From contig WTBY01000024.1 in the NCBI GenBank assembly GCA_013138865.1, forward strand, positions 1 through 64,000: DNA of 64,000 nucleotides. Reading direction: 5' to 3'. Position 1 is the stretch's first letter, and each line of letters begins with the position of its first letter. The translations under genes and the position numbers were made by a program. The stretch comes from Helicobacteraceae bacterium (GTDB taxonomy: Bacteria; Campylobacterota; Campylobacteria; Campylobacterales; Sulfurimonadaceae). Positions 26,662 through 37,488 of the stretch are shown here, piece by piece. The notes under the pieces were generated by a model. It ran no database searches and was not told the origin of the DNA. It worked only from the letters and a program-made list of their open reading frames with translations.

Positions 26662-28465
26662 CTCTAGTAGCTAACTGTTCAGGCAATAGCTGTAAAGACT
26701 CTTCAACTAAAGCTGTTTTTCCATGAGTTATAAACTCATCTTCATACTCAAAAGAGACTACTTTTATATCTTGAATGCCTTCATTTGCTAAGAACTCTAA
26801 AATAGCACTTGCTACTCCTCCCATTTTTGAACTATCTGAAAATATAAACCACTTTTTATGCTTTGTTGCTAAGTTTTTTAACATATCTGCATCTAATGGT
26901 TTAACAAAGCGTAGATCAAGAAGAGAAGTTTTTTCATCTAGCAGATCCATTGTAGCTTTTGCACGTCCAACACCATTTCCATAACCTATGAAAAGAGTGT
27001 CACTACTATTTGAAATGAGTAACTGTGATCTTCCATAAACAAATGGTGCTGATTCTGGAAGCTCAACATCAAAGAAACTTCCTCTTGGGTAACGAATAGC
27101 TAAAGGGTGATCAAAACAATGTGCAAAACCCATTAGTTGATGAAATGATTTTTCACACTTAGGAGCTGCTAGGTTCATATTTGGTATAAGTCTTAGGTAA
27201 CTTATGTCAAAAACACCTTGATGTGTTTCTCCGTCTTCTCCGACTATTCCACCACGATCTAGTGCAAAAACAACTCCTAAGTCCATTAAACAGACATCAT
27301 GTACAACTTGATCAAAAGCACGTTGTAAAAATGTTGAGTAAATTGTACAAAAAGGTTTAAAACCCTCTTTTGCTAAAGCAGCCATTGATGTAACTGCATG
27401 TTGTTCTGCAATCGCAACATCCCAAAAACGTTCAGGATATTTTTCTAGTAGTGGAGTTAGTCCTGTTCCAGTAGGCATGGCAGCAGTTACTCCAACTATT
27501 TTTTCATCTTTATCAGCTAGGTGAAGTAATGCTTCTGAATAGATCTGTGTTGCACTTTTTGAGCCACTTGAGCTATTTCCTTTTCCACTTTTAAGATCAA
27601 AAGGTCCAACACCATGCCACTTTTCATGTTTGCCCTCAGCGATCTGATAACCTTTACCTTTAGTAGTTTGTGTGTGAATAATTACAGGTTTATTCATACT
27701 TTTTGCTAACTCTAACGTGTCTACTAAAGACTTGATATTATGACCATCAATAGGACCAATATACTCAACACCCATCTCTTCAAAAAGAATTCCTGGAGTT
27801 ATAAGTTTAAAAGCCTCTTCAAAACGTTTTGCTAAGTAGTTTGCACTATCACCAAAGTTATTTACAACACTCTCAGTTTTCTTTTTAAATTTTTGATAAA
27901 AAGGAGAAGCCATAGCTGAACTTAATATTCGACTTATAGCTCCGATCGGAGCCGCAATACTCATCTCATTATCATTTAAAATAATAATCATAGGGTATTT
28001 ACGATCACCTAATTCATTTAGCGCTTCATAAACCATTCCAGAAGTCATACTACCATCGCCTATTAAGACAACAGGAACACGTGTCTCATTTTCACCTTTA
28101 AGTGCAATTGCTTTTGCAGCACCTACACCTAAAGAGATCGAAGTTGAGCTATGACCTGCTACAAAATAATCACTCTGGCTATCATTAGGTTTTGTATAAC
28201 CTGACGTTCCATTAAACTGGCGAAGAGTATCAAAATCATCCCATCTATCAGTAAGTAATTTATGTGCATACGCTTGATGTGAAACATCAAAAATAAAAGG
28301 ATTCTCACTTGAATCAAATACTTTGTGCATAGCAACTATGACTTCTGTAGCACCCAAAGAAGAGCTTAAATGCCCTCCATTAGCGCTTACAACTTCAAGT
28401 ATACGATCACGTATATCTTTAGTAATTATCTCTAACTCTTCTATATTTTTATTTTGTATATTCAT
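26645..28465 (-). CDS. dxs: 1-deoxy-D-xylulose-5-phosphate synthase
   Basis: First enzyme of the MEP isoprenoid pathway and source of DXP for thiamine and pyridoxal. The thiamine-diphosphate motif GDGSMTSGM...NDN, the HQAYAHKLLTDR region and GPIDGHN are present. Two starts are possible: GTG at 28474, inside the fliH stop region, or ATG at 28465, one base after the fliH stop. The ATG is preferred. The gene is the last of the fliF-fliG-fliH-dxs run, the same order as in Campylobacter. Confidence 0.96.
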   Translation of the reverse strand: MNIQNKNIEELEIITKDIRDRILEVVSANGGHLSSSLGATEVIVAMHKVFDSSENPFIFDVSHQAYAHKLLTDRWDDFDTLRQFNGTSGYTKPNDSQSDYFVAGHSSTSISLGVGAAKAIALKGENETRVPVVLIGDGSMTSGMVYEALNELGDRKYPMIIILNDNEMSIAAPIGAISRILSSAMASPFYQKFKKKTESVVNNFGDSANYLAKRFEEAFKLITPGILFEEMGVEYIGPIDGHNIKSLVDTLELAKSMNKPVIIHTQTTKGKGYQIAEGKHEKWHGVGPFDLKSGKGNSSSGSKSATQIYSEALLHLADKDEKIVGVTAAMPTGTGLTPLLEKYPERFWDVAIAEQHAVTSMAALAKEGFKPFCTIYSTFLQRAFDQVVHDVCLMDLGVVFALDRGGIVGEDGETHQGVFDISYLRLIPNMNLAAPKCEKSFHQLMGFAHCFDHPLAIRYPRGSFFDVELPESAPFVYGRSQLLISNSSDTLFIGYGNGVGRAKATMDLLDEKTSLLDLRFVKPLDADMLKNLATKHKKWFIFSDSSKMGGVASAILEFLANEGIQDIKVVSFEYEDEFITHGKTALVEESLQLLPEQLATRVTSTL

Positions 28466-28466
28466 A

Positions 28467-29366
28467 TTATTCACTCAAAGCAGCTTGCTTTACTCTTTCA
28501 AATCTTTTATGTAATTCGTCATCAATATTTCCTGCGTCACTCAGAGCTACAACCCCACCGGCGGTAATTCCAGAGTCTTCACTTACAGATACATTTTTAT
28601 ATTCACTCATATTTTCACTCAGTTTTGCAAAATCATTTGGATTCACTTTTAGTGTTATTTTTGAAGCACCTTGCAACTCTTTTATAAGAGCTTCACTTAG
28701 TTTTGTAGCAACTGCCGATGAATTTTCACTTACCTCACTATTTACAACTTCATTAGCAATATCGAGCGCAGCGTGAAGTAGTTCAGCTTTAATATTCTCT
28801 AGTGATTTTTCAAAACCTTGTGCTTTTTGATCAAGTGAGACTATACTACGACCAAGTTGATCTAATCCATCACAAACAGCAGCTTCTCTCTCTTGAGCAG
28901 CTTGGTTTTTTCCATTTTTTATTCCCTTTTCAAAAGCATCACTTTTAATATCATCAAGGGCTTTTGTCTGATCACGTTGTGCATCTTCAAGTTGCATTTC
29001 AAGTTTAATCATTTTCGATGACAAATCATCATTTTGTTTTAAAAGAGACTCTACTAAATCATCACGATTGTTAGCAACAGGTAGTGGAGCTGGTTCATCA
29101 AGAGAGAGATCATCCATACTTATAGCACCGACATCTGGCTCTATAGTATTAATAACTAATGGCTGAAAACCATCACTTTCAGATGGAGTAAATGCTTGTG
29201 TAGGTTCAGCACCAATAGTTGTACCCTGATTTAATACGCCCTCAGTTAACTTTATCTCATGTTTTACATTTTTAGATGTATTCACGTCAATTGTAGCTAT
29301 AGGTTTAAACTGAAATAGTGTTATACCAGCACTCTCTTGATCATCACGACTTATAACATTTGACAT
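28467..29366 (-). CDS. fliH: Flagellar assembly protein FliH
   Basis: 299-residue regulator of the flagellar export ATPase FliI. It has a long low-complexity N-terminus (about residues 1-100), a central coiled coil (DDLSSKMIKLEMQLEDAQRDQ region with KGIKNGKNQA), and a FliH/SctL C-terminal domain (AALDIANEVV... KVNPND...). Called from this architecture and its place directly after fliG, 2 nt away. Confidence 0.9.
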   Translation of the reverse strand: MSNVISRDDQESAGITLFQFKPIATIDVNTSKNVKHEIKLTEGVLNQGTTIGAEPTQAFTPSESDGFQPLVINTIEPDVGAISMDDLSLDEPAPLPVANNRDDLVESLLKQNDDLSSKMIKLEMQLEDAQRDQTKALDDIKSDAFEKGIKNGKNQAAQEREAAVCDGLDQLGRSIVSLDQKAQGFEKSLENIKAELLHAALDIANEVVNSEVSENSSAVATKLSEALIKELQGASKITLKVNPNDFAKLSENMSEYKNVSVSEDSGITAGGVVALSDAGNIDDELHKRFERVKQAALSE

Positions 29367-29368
29367 AT

Positions 29369-30400
29369 TTAGCCGATCATCTCATCTGCTTCACCTAGTT
29401 GAACAACACCTTGTTCAGCTAGTTGTTGTACAGCATCAACCATTTTACGTTGAGCACCTTCAACATCTTTAACACGAACCGCACCCATAAATTCCATCTC
29501 TTCAGCGAAAGCGTCACGAGCACGCTCTGACATATTTCCAAAGAATTTCTCTTTAAGATCATCAGGAGAGTTTTTAAGAGCCAACATAAGATCTTTTTTA
29601 TCTGCTGTTTTTAGAATCTCTCTAATTGCATTATTATCAAGTGTTACAATATCTTCAAAAGTAAACATCATCTCTTTAATAGAGACAGCAAGCTCTTGAT
29701 CGATCTGTTCTATATGACCTAATGTAGCTTTAGCACTACCGGCACCAAGCCTATTAAAGACATCAGCAACCGCACGCGGTCCACCAACTTCAACTTTGTA
29801 AGTAGCAAGTGACTCTAGTTTAGACTCAAGAACTGCAGATACACGTTTAATAATTGCAGGTGAAATATCTCCAAGTTTTGCCATTCTCATAGCAATCTCA
29901 GCTCTCATGTCATCATTAAAGAAACTTAGTGTCTCTGCGGCTGATGTTGCATCCATATGCGCTAAAATAAGAGCAATTGTTTGTGGATGCTCGTTAACAA
30001 TAAAGTCTGCAAGTTGTTGAGGCTTGATCTTAGAAAGGTAAGCAAAATTTTGAGTATTTTGCATACTTTTTGCAAGTCTGTCCATAACCTTTTTAGCTTC
30101 TTCAGGTCCAAGTGCACGATGAAGAAGATCACGTGCATAGTCCATACCACCACTATTAATGTATTGAGATGATTGTAAGATAGCATGAAACTCTTCTAAA
30201 ATATGAAGGGCAACAGGTTTCTCAACAGCACCTGCACCAGCTATGTGTTTTGATATTTCAGTAATAGCAGACACTTCCATCATTGAAAAAAGTTCTGTAG
30301 TTTGGTCTTCACCAATTTGAAGCATTAAAAGAGCTACTTTTTGAGCCATTGACATCTCATCAACTATAATCTGCTGCATTGATGTTAACTTAACTGACAT
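29369..30400 (-). CDS. fliG: Flagellar motor switch protein FliG
   Basis: 343-residue rotor protein linking the MS ring to the C ring and facing the stator. The middle-domain EHPQT motif (NEHPQTIALILAHM) and C-terminal torque helix region MFTFEDIVTLDNNAIREIL are intact. Start is coupled to fliF by a one-base overlap. As expected in this group, three ARM-like domains fill the whole length. Confidence 0.97.
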   Translation of the reverse strand: MSVKLTSMQQIIVDEMSMAQKVALLMLQIGEDQTTELFSMMEVSAITEISKHIAGAGAVEKPVALHILEEFHAILQSSQYINSGGMDYARDLLHRALGPEEAKKVMDRLAKSMQNTQNFAYLSKIKPQQLADFIVNEHPQTIALILAHMDATSAAETLSFFNDDMRAEIAMRMAKLGDISPAIIKRVSAVLESKLESLATYKVEVGGPRAVADVFNRLGAGSAKATLGHIEQIDQELAVSIKEMMFTFEDIVTLDNNAIREILKTADKKDLMLALKNSPDDLKEKFFGNMSERARDAFAEEMEFMGAVRVKDVEGAQRKMVDAVQQLAEQGVVQLGEADEMIG

Positions 30401-32139
30401 TATATCTCCTTATTGGAACGTGCATATTCACCTGCAGCATCTTCTTCTATAATTAGTTGTTGAAGAAGTGTAGCAGTCTCTTCAGGTGTCTCTTCTATCA
30501 TAGTTTTAATTTTATCAAGAATAACATCATACTTCATATTTTCTTCTTGGAAGCCACCACTACCTATTCCTAACTGCTCTTCAACTTTACGTTTCATCTC
30601 ATTTACTTTATCTGCAATATCATCATCTTGCTCATCTTCTAAATCAAGAGTAGGTGCTTCTAAAGAGTCATCTTCTGCTGTAACTTCGAGCATTCTCTCC
30701 GCAAATGGAGATAAAATACTTTTATAAGCAATCCAAAGGATTATAAATACTACCATATATCTAAACATAGGAATCAAAGGTTCAAAGTATTCTGTGTAAC
30801 CTGCAAATACTTTTGAGAAAAAAGTTTCAGGTTTCATAACCTCTTTTGAGAGTTGTTCAAACTTCATATTTTGAACACTTACAACATCACCACGAGCTTT
30901 ATCGTAACCGATAGCTTGTTCTGCTAGCGCGGTAAGTGCTAAAAGTTGAGTTTCATCAAGTTTAAAATACTCTAACATTCCAAGAGGGTTTCCCTCTTCA
31001 TCCATCTTATTTTTATACTTACCATCAACAACTACAGCTGCTGTTATACGTTTAACAACACCAAAAGCACCTTTTGTAGTAGATACTTTTTTAGAGACTT
31101 CATAATTAGTGGTACCTGTAGTTTTTTCGTATTTATCTGATCCACCACCTGAGTCAAGACCTTCTACTGGGCCTATATTACTTACCGCGCCAGGAACGCC
31201 ACCAATTTTATCAGGTGTTACACCCTCACGTTTCTCTTCTAAGGACTGTTCACTTCTAACAACATTTTCAGGGTCAAAAATCTCTGAAGTAGAGTTTGTC
31301 TGGTCAAAGTCAAACTCAACACTAACTTTTGCTACAACTCTCTCTTCACCACCTAAAAATGGCGATAATACTTTTACAATTTTTCTCTCTCTATTTAGCT
31401 CAGCTTTAGCTTTATATCTAGCTTGCATAGATGAAGCTTCGCCTAATTGTGCCATCTCATCATCAGCACCTAAAACTTCACCATCAGCATTAATAACTAT
31501 AACATTTGCAACTTTCAACTTAGGTACTGCCGCTGCTACTATATTTTTTATACCACGTGATTGTTTATTTGTAAGAGCTCTTCCCTCTTTTAAAGAGACA
31601 ACAACTGACGCCGTTGGTTCAGTCTGTTTTGATACAAAAAGTGACTCTTTTGGAAGTGCAATATTTACAGTACAACCTACTACAGGGTTTAAACCCTCGA
31701 TAGTACGTGAAAGTTCACCCTCTAAAGCACGCATATATTTTACATTTTGATCAAACTGTGTTGCACCGAATTCTTGCTTATCAAAAAGTTCAAAACCAAC
31801 ACCTCTATTTTTAGGAATACCTAAAGATGCAATCGCTATTCGCTCTTTATATACAACTGCTTCAGGAACTTCAATAACATTGTCTCTTGGTATGCGAAAT
31901 TCAATCTTTTTCTTTTCAAGTTGCTCTATTACTAAAGCTGACTCTTCTGGAGTAAGTGATTCAAAAAGAACTTTATAACCGTCATTTTTTGACTTAGGTG
32001 TAGATGTATAAACAACTAAAAAAATTAAAAATGCCACTAAAACAGCAATTGACCCACCAATAACTATTTGTTGGGCACGCTCAAGTCTATTGTAAGCAAC
32101 AACTAACTGAGCGAAAAGTCCTTTAAAGTCTAAATGCAT
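30400..32139 (-). CDS. fliF: Flagellar MS-ring protein FliF
   Basis: 579 residues with an N-terminal membrane helix (about 25-45), ring-building motifs in the periplasmic part (FEIFDKQEFGATQFDQNVKY-like region, residues about 118-138), a second membrane helix near residue 455, and a C-terminal acidic cytoplasmic tail that binds FliG. It starts 4 nt after hisC ends. The flagellar genes thus share a transcript with amino-acid genes. Confidence 0.96.
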   Translation of the reverse strand: MHLDFKGLFAQLVVAYNRLERAQQIVIGGSIAVLVAFLIFLVVYTSTPKSKNDGYKVLFESLTPEESALVIEQLEKKKIEFRIPRDNVIEVPEAVVYKERIAIASLGIPKNRGVGFELFDKQEFGATQFDQNVKYMRALEGELSRTIEGLNPVVGCTVNIALPKESLFVSKQTEPTASVVVSLKEGRALTNKQSRGIKNIVAAAVPKLKVANVIVINADGEVLGADDEMAQLGEASSMQARYKAKAELNRERKIVKVLSPFLGGEERVVAKVSVEFDFDQTNSTSEIFDPENVVRSEQSLEEKREGVTPDKIGGVPGAVSNIGPVEGLDSGGGSDKYEKTTGTTNYEVSKKVSTTKGAFGVVKRITAAVVVDGKYKNKMDEEGNPLGMLEYFKLDETQLLALTALAEQAIGYDKARGDVVSVQNMKFEQLSKEVMKPETFFSKVFAGYTEYFEPLIPMFRYMVVFIILWIAYKSILSPFAERMLEVTAEDDSLEAPTLDLEDEQDDDIADKVNEMKRKVEEQLGIGSGGFQEENMKYDVILDKIKTMIEETPEETATLLQQLIIEEDAAGEYARSNKEI

Positions 32140-32143
32140 ATGT

Positions 32144-33238
32144 TTAAATTAATCCTCTTAATAGATCAAAAAAACGGATATTTTGATCTTTTTTACCAAC
32201 AGTTACTCGAATAGCATTCATTTTGTAACCACTTAAATCTCTTACTATCAAACCTTTTTGTAGTAACATTTTAGCTATATTTGTTGAATTTTGAGTATCA
32301 TTAAAAAGAAATGTAACAAAGTTTGTATAACTTTCAATTATCTCTAAAGAGTTTTCTTTAGCAAATTCTTCATATTTTTTCATCTCTTCAAAATTTTTCT
32401 CAATTGAATCAACAACAAACTTTTCATCTTCAAGTGCAACAGCCGCCGCTTCAAGTGAAAGTGTAGTAACGTTAAATGGAGGACGTAGTTTATATAACTC
32501 TTTAATAATAATTTTATTAGCTATACCATAACCAACACGCATACCACCAAGTCCATAAGCTTTTGAGAATGTTCCCAAATAAACAACATTAGTAAACTTT
32601 TTAATTAGTTCACTTGGCTCAACTCTTTTACTTTCATCTTTAAATGAAGCATACTCCATGTAAGCACCATCAACAACAACCAAAGTATCACTATCAATTT
32701 TTTCAATAAATTCAACTAGTTTTTGAGTATTAATAGCATCACCAGTTGGATTATTTGGTGTACAAAGAAAAATTATTGATGGCTTATGCTCTTTATAAAG
32801 TTCATAAAATTCTTCTAGATTATGCTCTCTATCGGCTGTTCTTACTATTTCAGCACCAACATGAGCAGCGTAAATTTCATACATAGCGAATGTTACAGAG
32901 TTTATAAGAATTTTAGAGTTTGAGTTAGCCTTAGCATGAACTAGAAACTCTATAACTTGATCACTACCAGATCCAATAATCAACTCATCACTTGAGATAT
33001 TAAATTTTTTAGAGAGTCCATCTTTTAACTTAGTCATAGAGTCATCAGGGTACATTGCCATTTTAGAAACTATTTGAGAGACAGCGTCTTGAACTTTATT
33101 AGAGCATCCATAAGGGTTCTCATTTGAAGCAAGTTTAATAATATCTTTAGGATCAATACCAAACTCACGTACTACAAGTTCAATAGGTTTTCCAGCTTCA
33201 TAAATATTTATATTTTCTAAATGTTTGTTAAAGTTCAT
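32144..33238 (-). CDS. hisC: Histidinol-phosphate aminotransferase
   Basis: 364-residue fold-type I PLP transaminase of histidine synthesis. [24 protein letters not shown] and the PLP-lysine region [16 protein letters not shown] are all present. It overlaps pheA by one base. In this phylum HisC homologues may also act on aromatic keto acids, which would fit its pairing with PheA. Confidence 0.94.
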   Translation of the reverse strand: MNFNKHLENINIYEAGKPIELVVREFGIDPKDIIKLASNENPYGCSNKVQDAVSQIVSKMAMYPDDSMTKLKDGLSKKFNISSDELIIGSGSDQVIEFLVHAKANSNSKILINSVTFAMYEIYAAHVGAEIVRTADREHNLEEFYELYKEHKPSIIFLCTPNNPTGDAINTQKLVEFIEKIDSDTLVVVDGAYMEYASFKDESKRVEPSELIKKFTNVVYLGTFSKAYGLGGMRVGYGIANKIIIKELYKLRPPFNVTTLSLEAAAVALEDEKFVVDSIEKNFEEMKKYEEFAKENSLEIIESYTNFVTFLFNDTQNSTNIAKMLLQKGLIVRDLSGYKMNAIRVTVGKKDQNIRFFDLLRGLI

Positions 33239-34320
33239 TAGTGTTCACCCTTTACATAGCTTCCAAGCCAAGTAAGCTCATTTGCATGTTGCTCTGTTAC
33301 TTTTTTAATATGTTCTTCATCTATATGACCATAAAAGTCTATAAAAAAGATGTAACCAAACTCATCTTTATCACGTGAGGGTCGAGACTCGATTTTACTA
33401 AGGTTAATTTTCTTTTTTTCAAAATCAGCTAAAAAATTTACCAATGCTCCAGAACTTGTAGCATTTTTAAGTCTTACAACAATTGAGGTTTTGTCATTTT
33501 TACTTATTGCATTTTTAAAGTCACTTAAAATAAAGAAGCGAGTAGTGTTGTCTAGTGTATCTTGAATATTTTCAAACATAACTGGAACTTCATAAAGTTT
33601 TGCAGCTATATGTGAGCAGATAGCAGCTGCATTTTTATCTGTTGCTGCTAGTATTGCCGCTTTTGCAGTTGATTCAACTGGAATTTGCTCAATTTCATCT
33701 AAACCATGCTCTTGCAAAAATTCTCTACACTGCCCAAAACCCTTATCTTTTGAGTATATTTTTGTAATAGCGTTCATAGACTCTGCTTTTGTAGCAAAAG
33801 TTACATGAATAGGCATATACAGTTCAGCAACAATTTTAACAGTTGTGTTTGCTAAGAAGTCTAGTGTTTCACCAACAACACCGTCACGTGAGTTCTCGAT
33901 CGGAACTACACCAAACTTAGCACGTCCTGCTTCAACACTCTTAAAAACACTATAAATTGAGTTTAGTGAGAGGTAGTCACTCATAGCGCCAAAACGGCTC
34001 TCTGCAGCTTGATGAGTAAAGCTTCCCTCCGGTCCTAAGTATGCTATTTTCTCAGGTAGCTCCAAATTTCTTGATATTGCAAAAACCTCTAAAAATAGCG
34101 CTTCGATCGCAGCTTTATTAATTAAACCACCATCTTCTAGACTTTTATTTGCTAGTCTGTCAATAATAGCTTTTTCACGTTCTGGTCTGTATATTGCACC
34201 ACCATCTTGATGTTTGATCTCACCAACTCTCTCAACAACTTTCATTCTTTTGTTAAGAAGTTCTAATAGCTCGTTATCGATCGTATCTATTGCTACTCTG
34301 CAATCATCTAAAGTTTTCAA
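33238..34320 (-). CDS. pheA: Bifunctional chorismate mutase/prephenate dehydratase
   Basis: 360 residues in three parts: an AroQ chorismate mutase helix bundle (1-85, with [13 protein letters not shown] and [10 protein letters not shown]), a prephenate dehydratase domain ([14 protein letters not shown] from about 96, with [12 protein letters not shown] and NTTRFF), and a C-terminal ACT domain with the phenylalanine-binding ESRPSRDK motif. It leads from chorismate to phenylpyruvate with feedback control by Phe. It overlaps the HAD gene by 4 nt. Confidence 0.95.
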   Translation of the reverse strand: MKTLDDCRVAIDTIDNELLELLNKRMKVVERVGEIKHQDGGAIYRPEREKAIIDRLANKSLEDGGLINKAAIEALFLEVFAISRNLELPEKIAYLGPEGSFTHQAAESRFGAMSDYLSLNSIYSVFKSVEAGRAKFGVVPIENSRDGVVGETLDFLANTTVKIVAELYMPIHVTFATKAESMNAITKIYSKDKGFGQCREFLQEHGLDEIEQIPVESTAKAAILAATDKNAAAICSHIAAKLYEVPVMFENIQDTLDNTTRFFILSDFKNAISKNDKTSIVVRLKNATSSGALVNFLADFEKKKINLSKIESRPSRDKDEFGYIFFIDFYGHIDEEHIKKVTEQHANELTWLGSYVKGEH

Positions 34321-35102
34321 GAAGCTCTCCTTGTTTTGGCATATTCACCAATATTTTTATAGATCTTTTTAGGTTTTTCACTATCTTTTAAAAATGGGAT
34401 AATCTCATTTTCATTTTTGTACTTTCCACTTAAAACGAAAACTGTTTTAACACCAAACTTTGAGGCACCAACTAAGTCACCTTTTACATCATCACTAATC
34501 ATAGTAATATTTTCAAAAGTTGCATTTTCATTTTGAAGTGCTAAAAGTTCTAAAGCTTTTTTATAAAATTTATCACTAGGTTTTCCAACAACATCATAAC
34601 TCACAGATGTAGCAAACTCTAACATCTTTAAAATTGCTCCAACGCCAGGGTATCGTTTAGAGTTTTTAGCATAAATTGTTGTTTCATGCATACCTGTAAG
34701 TTTTGCACCTTGAAGTAAAAAGTCGATCATTTGTGCATACTCTTCAGAATTAAAGTTATCTTTAATAGCAACAACAACTTCACTTGGATTTTCATAATTC
34801 AACTTATAGCCCATAGAAGTTAAAACACCTAAGAACTCTTGCGCTCCATATGCTGCAACACTTTTTTTTGTAACACAACTCTCAATTAACATCAAAGGAT
34901 CAAGGTAGTGACTTTTTTGAATATTTAGACCAATTTTATTTAAATACTCTAAAAAATCACTACTCGCTTTTTTTGTGTTATTTGTAACTACCATGTATGG
35001 AGTGCGATCAAGGTTTAAGCGATCTATAAACTCTACAGCACCCTCAATAGGTTGCTTGTTTATATCGTCGATTAAAGTTCCTTGGACGTCTATAAAATAC
35101 AC
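34317..35102 (-). CDS. HAD-IIA (NagD-like) family protein with altered motif I
   Basis: 261-residue NagD-type haloacid-dehalogenase-fold protein. Motif I reads FIDVQGTLID, so the nucleophile Asp is present but the usual second Asp (DxD) is Gln. Motif II is VVTNNTKK, the motif III Lys is in VGKPSDKFY, and the motif IV acids are in MISDDVKGD. It sits between lysA and pheA, as in Campylobacter, 2 nt after lysA. The Asp-to-Gln change may reduce phosphatase activity or shift substrate; the substrate is unknown. Confidence 0.85.
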   Translation of the reverse strand: MYFIDVQGTLIDDINKQPIEGAVEFIDRLNLDRTPYMVVTNNTKKASSDFLEYLNKIGLNIQKSHYLDPLMLIESCVTKKSVAAYGAQEFLGVLTSMGYKLNYENPSEVVVAIKDNFNSEEYAQMIDFLLQGAKLTGMHETTIYAKNSKRYPGVGAILKMLEFATSVSYDVVGKPSDKFYKKALELLALQNENATFENITMISDDVKGDLVGASKFGVKTVFVLSGKYKNENEIIPFLKDSEKPKKIYKNIGEYAKTRRAS

Positions 35103-35104
35103 TA

Positions 35105-36316
35105 TTATTTCTCCATTAAATCAAGTTCATTTGCGATCAAGTCTTCAAAACTTTCACGTCTACGAATAAGACGATCTTCGCCGCCAACAAGAGCAACTTC
35201 GGCACTACGTCCACGAGTGTTATAGTTACTAGCCATTGTAAAACCATATGCACCAGCACTCTCAACAACTAGCAAGTCATTATGCTCCATTTTTGGAAGT
35301 AAGTAATCTTTTGCAAAAAAGTCACCACTCTCACAAACAGGTCCAACTATGTCCGCTTTAGTTACATCACTACTCTCTTTATCTACTACACTTATTTTGT
35401 GATAAGCATCATAAAGACTAGGACGTAAAAGATCGTTCATTGCACCATCTACGATCACAAAACGTTTCTCATTATTTTCTTTTTCATAAAGAACTTTAGT
35501 TATAAAATAACCAGCATTAGCAGTTAAAAAGCGTCCAGGCTCACAAATAACTGTTATATCAAGAGCTGTCAAAGTTGAAAGAATTGCTTGTGCGTACTCA
35601 TAAGGTTCGATCGTAACTTCATCATTATAAGTGATCCCAAGTCCACCACCAATGTCAAAAAACTTGATCTCAATCTCTAATGTTTGAAGTGAACGTACTA
35701 AGTCAGCAACGATCTCACTAGCTTCAACAATAGGGTCTAACTCTGTTAGTTGAGAACCGATGTGAAAGTGAATACCTATAGGGTCTAAGTTTTCAGAGTT
35801 TTTAGCTTTTATGTACATGCGTTTTGCTGTATTTATATCAACACCAAACTTATTTCCATGAAGTCCTGTTGAAATATAAGGGTGTGTTTTAGGGTCTATA
35901 TTTGGGTTTACTCTAACAGAAATACGTGCAGCTATATTTAACTCTTTTGCTATAGCTTCTACACGTTCTAGTTCTGCGTAACTCTCTAAGTTAATATATA
36001 AAATATCTTTTTCAATAGCTTCACGTAACTCATCATCACTCTTTCCAACACCACTAAAAATAATTTTGTATTTTGGAATTCCTGCTAAAAATGCACGTCT
36101 AACTTCACCAATTGAGACACAATCAGCTCCACTACCAAGATCTGCAAAGTGTTTAACAACACTTAAGTTTGAGTTAGACTTAACTGCGAATGCCATAATT
36201 GACTTTCTAGCTCTAAAAGCCTCTTTTAGCTTCTCGTACTGTGCGCTCATATAATCAAAATCATAAACATAAAGCGGAGTAGAATATTTTTGTGCCAACT
36301 CTTTATAATTAATCAC
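35105..36316 (-). CDS. lysA: Diaminopimelate decarboxylase
   Basis: 403-residue alanine-racemase-fold PLP enzyme converting meso-diaminopimelate to lysine. The PLP lysine is in MAFAVKSNSN; HFHIGSQ, GGGLGI and CEPGRFL are also seen, and the substrate-binding Cys is in GPVCESGDFF. It is the first gene of the lysA-HAD-pheA-hisC-fliFGH-dxs series; 74 nt of AT-rich sequence precede it. Confidence 0.96.
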   Translation of the reverse strand: MINYKELAQKYSTPLYVYDFDYMSAQYEKLKEAFRARKSIMAFAVKSNSNLSVVKHFADLGSGADCVSIGEVRRAFLAGIPKYKIIFSGVGKSDDELREAIEKDILYINLESYAELERVEAIAKELNIAARISVRVNPNIDPKTHPYISTGLHGNKFGVDINTAKRMYIKAKNSENLDPIGIHFHIGSQLTELDPIVEASEIVADLVRSLQTLEIEIKFFDIGGGLGITYNDEVTIEPYEYAQAILSTLTALDITVICEPGRFLTANAGYFITKVLYEKENNEKRFVIVDGAMNDLLRPSLYDAYHKISVVDKESSDVTKADIVGPVCESGDFFAKDYLLPKMEHNDLLVVESAGAYGFTMASNYNTRGRSAEVALVGGEDRLIRRRESFEDLIANELDLMEK

Positions 36317-36390
36317 ACTAAAACCCTTAAATAAAATGCAATTATTTTATCTAAAAAGTGCTTAAGATCAGCTCTGTTTTTAAATAAAAA

Positions 36391-37458
36391 TTATACTCGT
36401 CTAACTTGTCGCCTCCACTGAAGTATGGAAAGTGTAATTAAAAATAGAACTGGTGTTAGGATACCTATATTTGCACTTATAGTCTTTGTACTAGCTAACT
36501 CTATTAGAGTAAAAAGAACTCCCCAAATAAGTAAAGTTGCTACGATTGCACCAAAACTAAAGAGTGAAACATTTAAAAATCTTACTGATATAGGAACAAA
36601 GAAAAATATAATTACAACAAGAGCTGGAACAAAAAATGGATAAACAAATATTTTATATATAGCACTCACAACTCGATCACTATTTATATTTTGCTTACTT
36701 AAAAGCTCTTTTGCATCAAATGCATCAGCAATAGTGTAGTTAACTTTTCCCTCATAAACTTGATCAAGAATTTTAGGTTTAAAGCCCTCTAAAATTTTCA
36801 AATCACTCTCTTTCGTTACAGTAATACCTCTATTTTCAAATGAAATTTCATCTGGCTTTGTAATTAAATCAGCTCGTTTTATGTGCCAAAACTTATCTTT
36901 AAAAAAGGCATTTTTTGCAGTTAATACTGATTTTAAAGAGTTATTTTTAACAATAAAAATTCTAATTCCACTTGCACTTTGAGCGATAGGATCTAGTACT
37001 TCAAAGTATATATATCTGTCCTCATGTATAAAAAAAAGATTTTTACTAGGCTTAATATGTTGTGAGTTCTCACGTATATTTTTAGCGTACTCATCAGCTC
37101 TTGCGAAAGATGTGGCATGTAGTGAAATAAATATGAGCACTACTGCTAAACTAACATAAATAAAAGGTCTTAATATATCTGTTTTTGAGTAACCTAGTGA
37201 GTAAAATGCAACCAAGGCGTTAGATCTGATCAAAAATATCTTAGTGCTGATCATAGCAAAAATAAGAGCGATCGGAAGAAGCATATCAATAGCAAAAAAT
37301 GAGACATACATAATGTAAAGAAGTACTAAGTTAGCGGAGTCTGGAAGACGTGAAGCGTTCTCCATATAGTCAAAACCAGTCATAAAAAGAACTAGCGCTA
37401 AAAGTATAAGTGAAAAGTACTTTAAGTAATGAAAAGCTATATATTTAGTTGATAACAC
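36391..37458 (-). CDS. LptF/LptG-family lipopolysaccharide export permease
   Basis: 355 residues with membrane helices at the N-terminus (three within about 1-120) and C-terminus (three within about 260-350) flanking a periplasmic beta-jellyroll region, the YjgP/YjgQ layout. It pairs with LptB to extract LPS or LOS from the inner membrane. Whether it is LptF or LptG cannot be fixed here. The same gene lies between lysA and pth in Campylobacter. Confidence 0.88.
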   Translation of the reverse strand: MLSTKYIAFHYLKYFSLILLALVLFMTGFDYMENASRLPDSANLVLLYIMYVSFFAIDMLLPIALIFAMISTKIFLIRSNALVAFYSLGYSKTDILRPFIYVSLAVVLIFISLHATSFARADEYAKNIRENSQHIKPSKNLFFIHEDRYIYFEVLDPIAQSASGIRIFIVKNNSLKSVLTAKNAFFKDKFWHIKRADLITKPDEISFENRGITVTKESDLKILEGFKPKILDQVYEGKVNYTIADAFDAKELLSKQNINSDRVVSAIYKIFVYPFFVPALVVIIFFFVPISVRFLNVSLFSFGAIVATLLIWGVLFTLIELASTKTISANIGILTPVLFLITLSILQWRRQVRRV

Positions 37459-37488
37459 GAAGCGCCTATTTTTTGTTTATTTGAATAA

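Noticed and set aside
31109-31750. Long plus-strand frame opposite fliF (213 codons)
   Set aside because: It lies wholly antisense to a well-conserved fliF; the product is Ser/Thr/Pro-rich as expected of a mirrored frame, with no domain.
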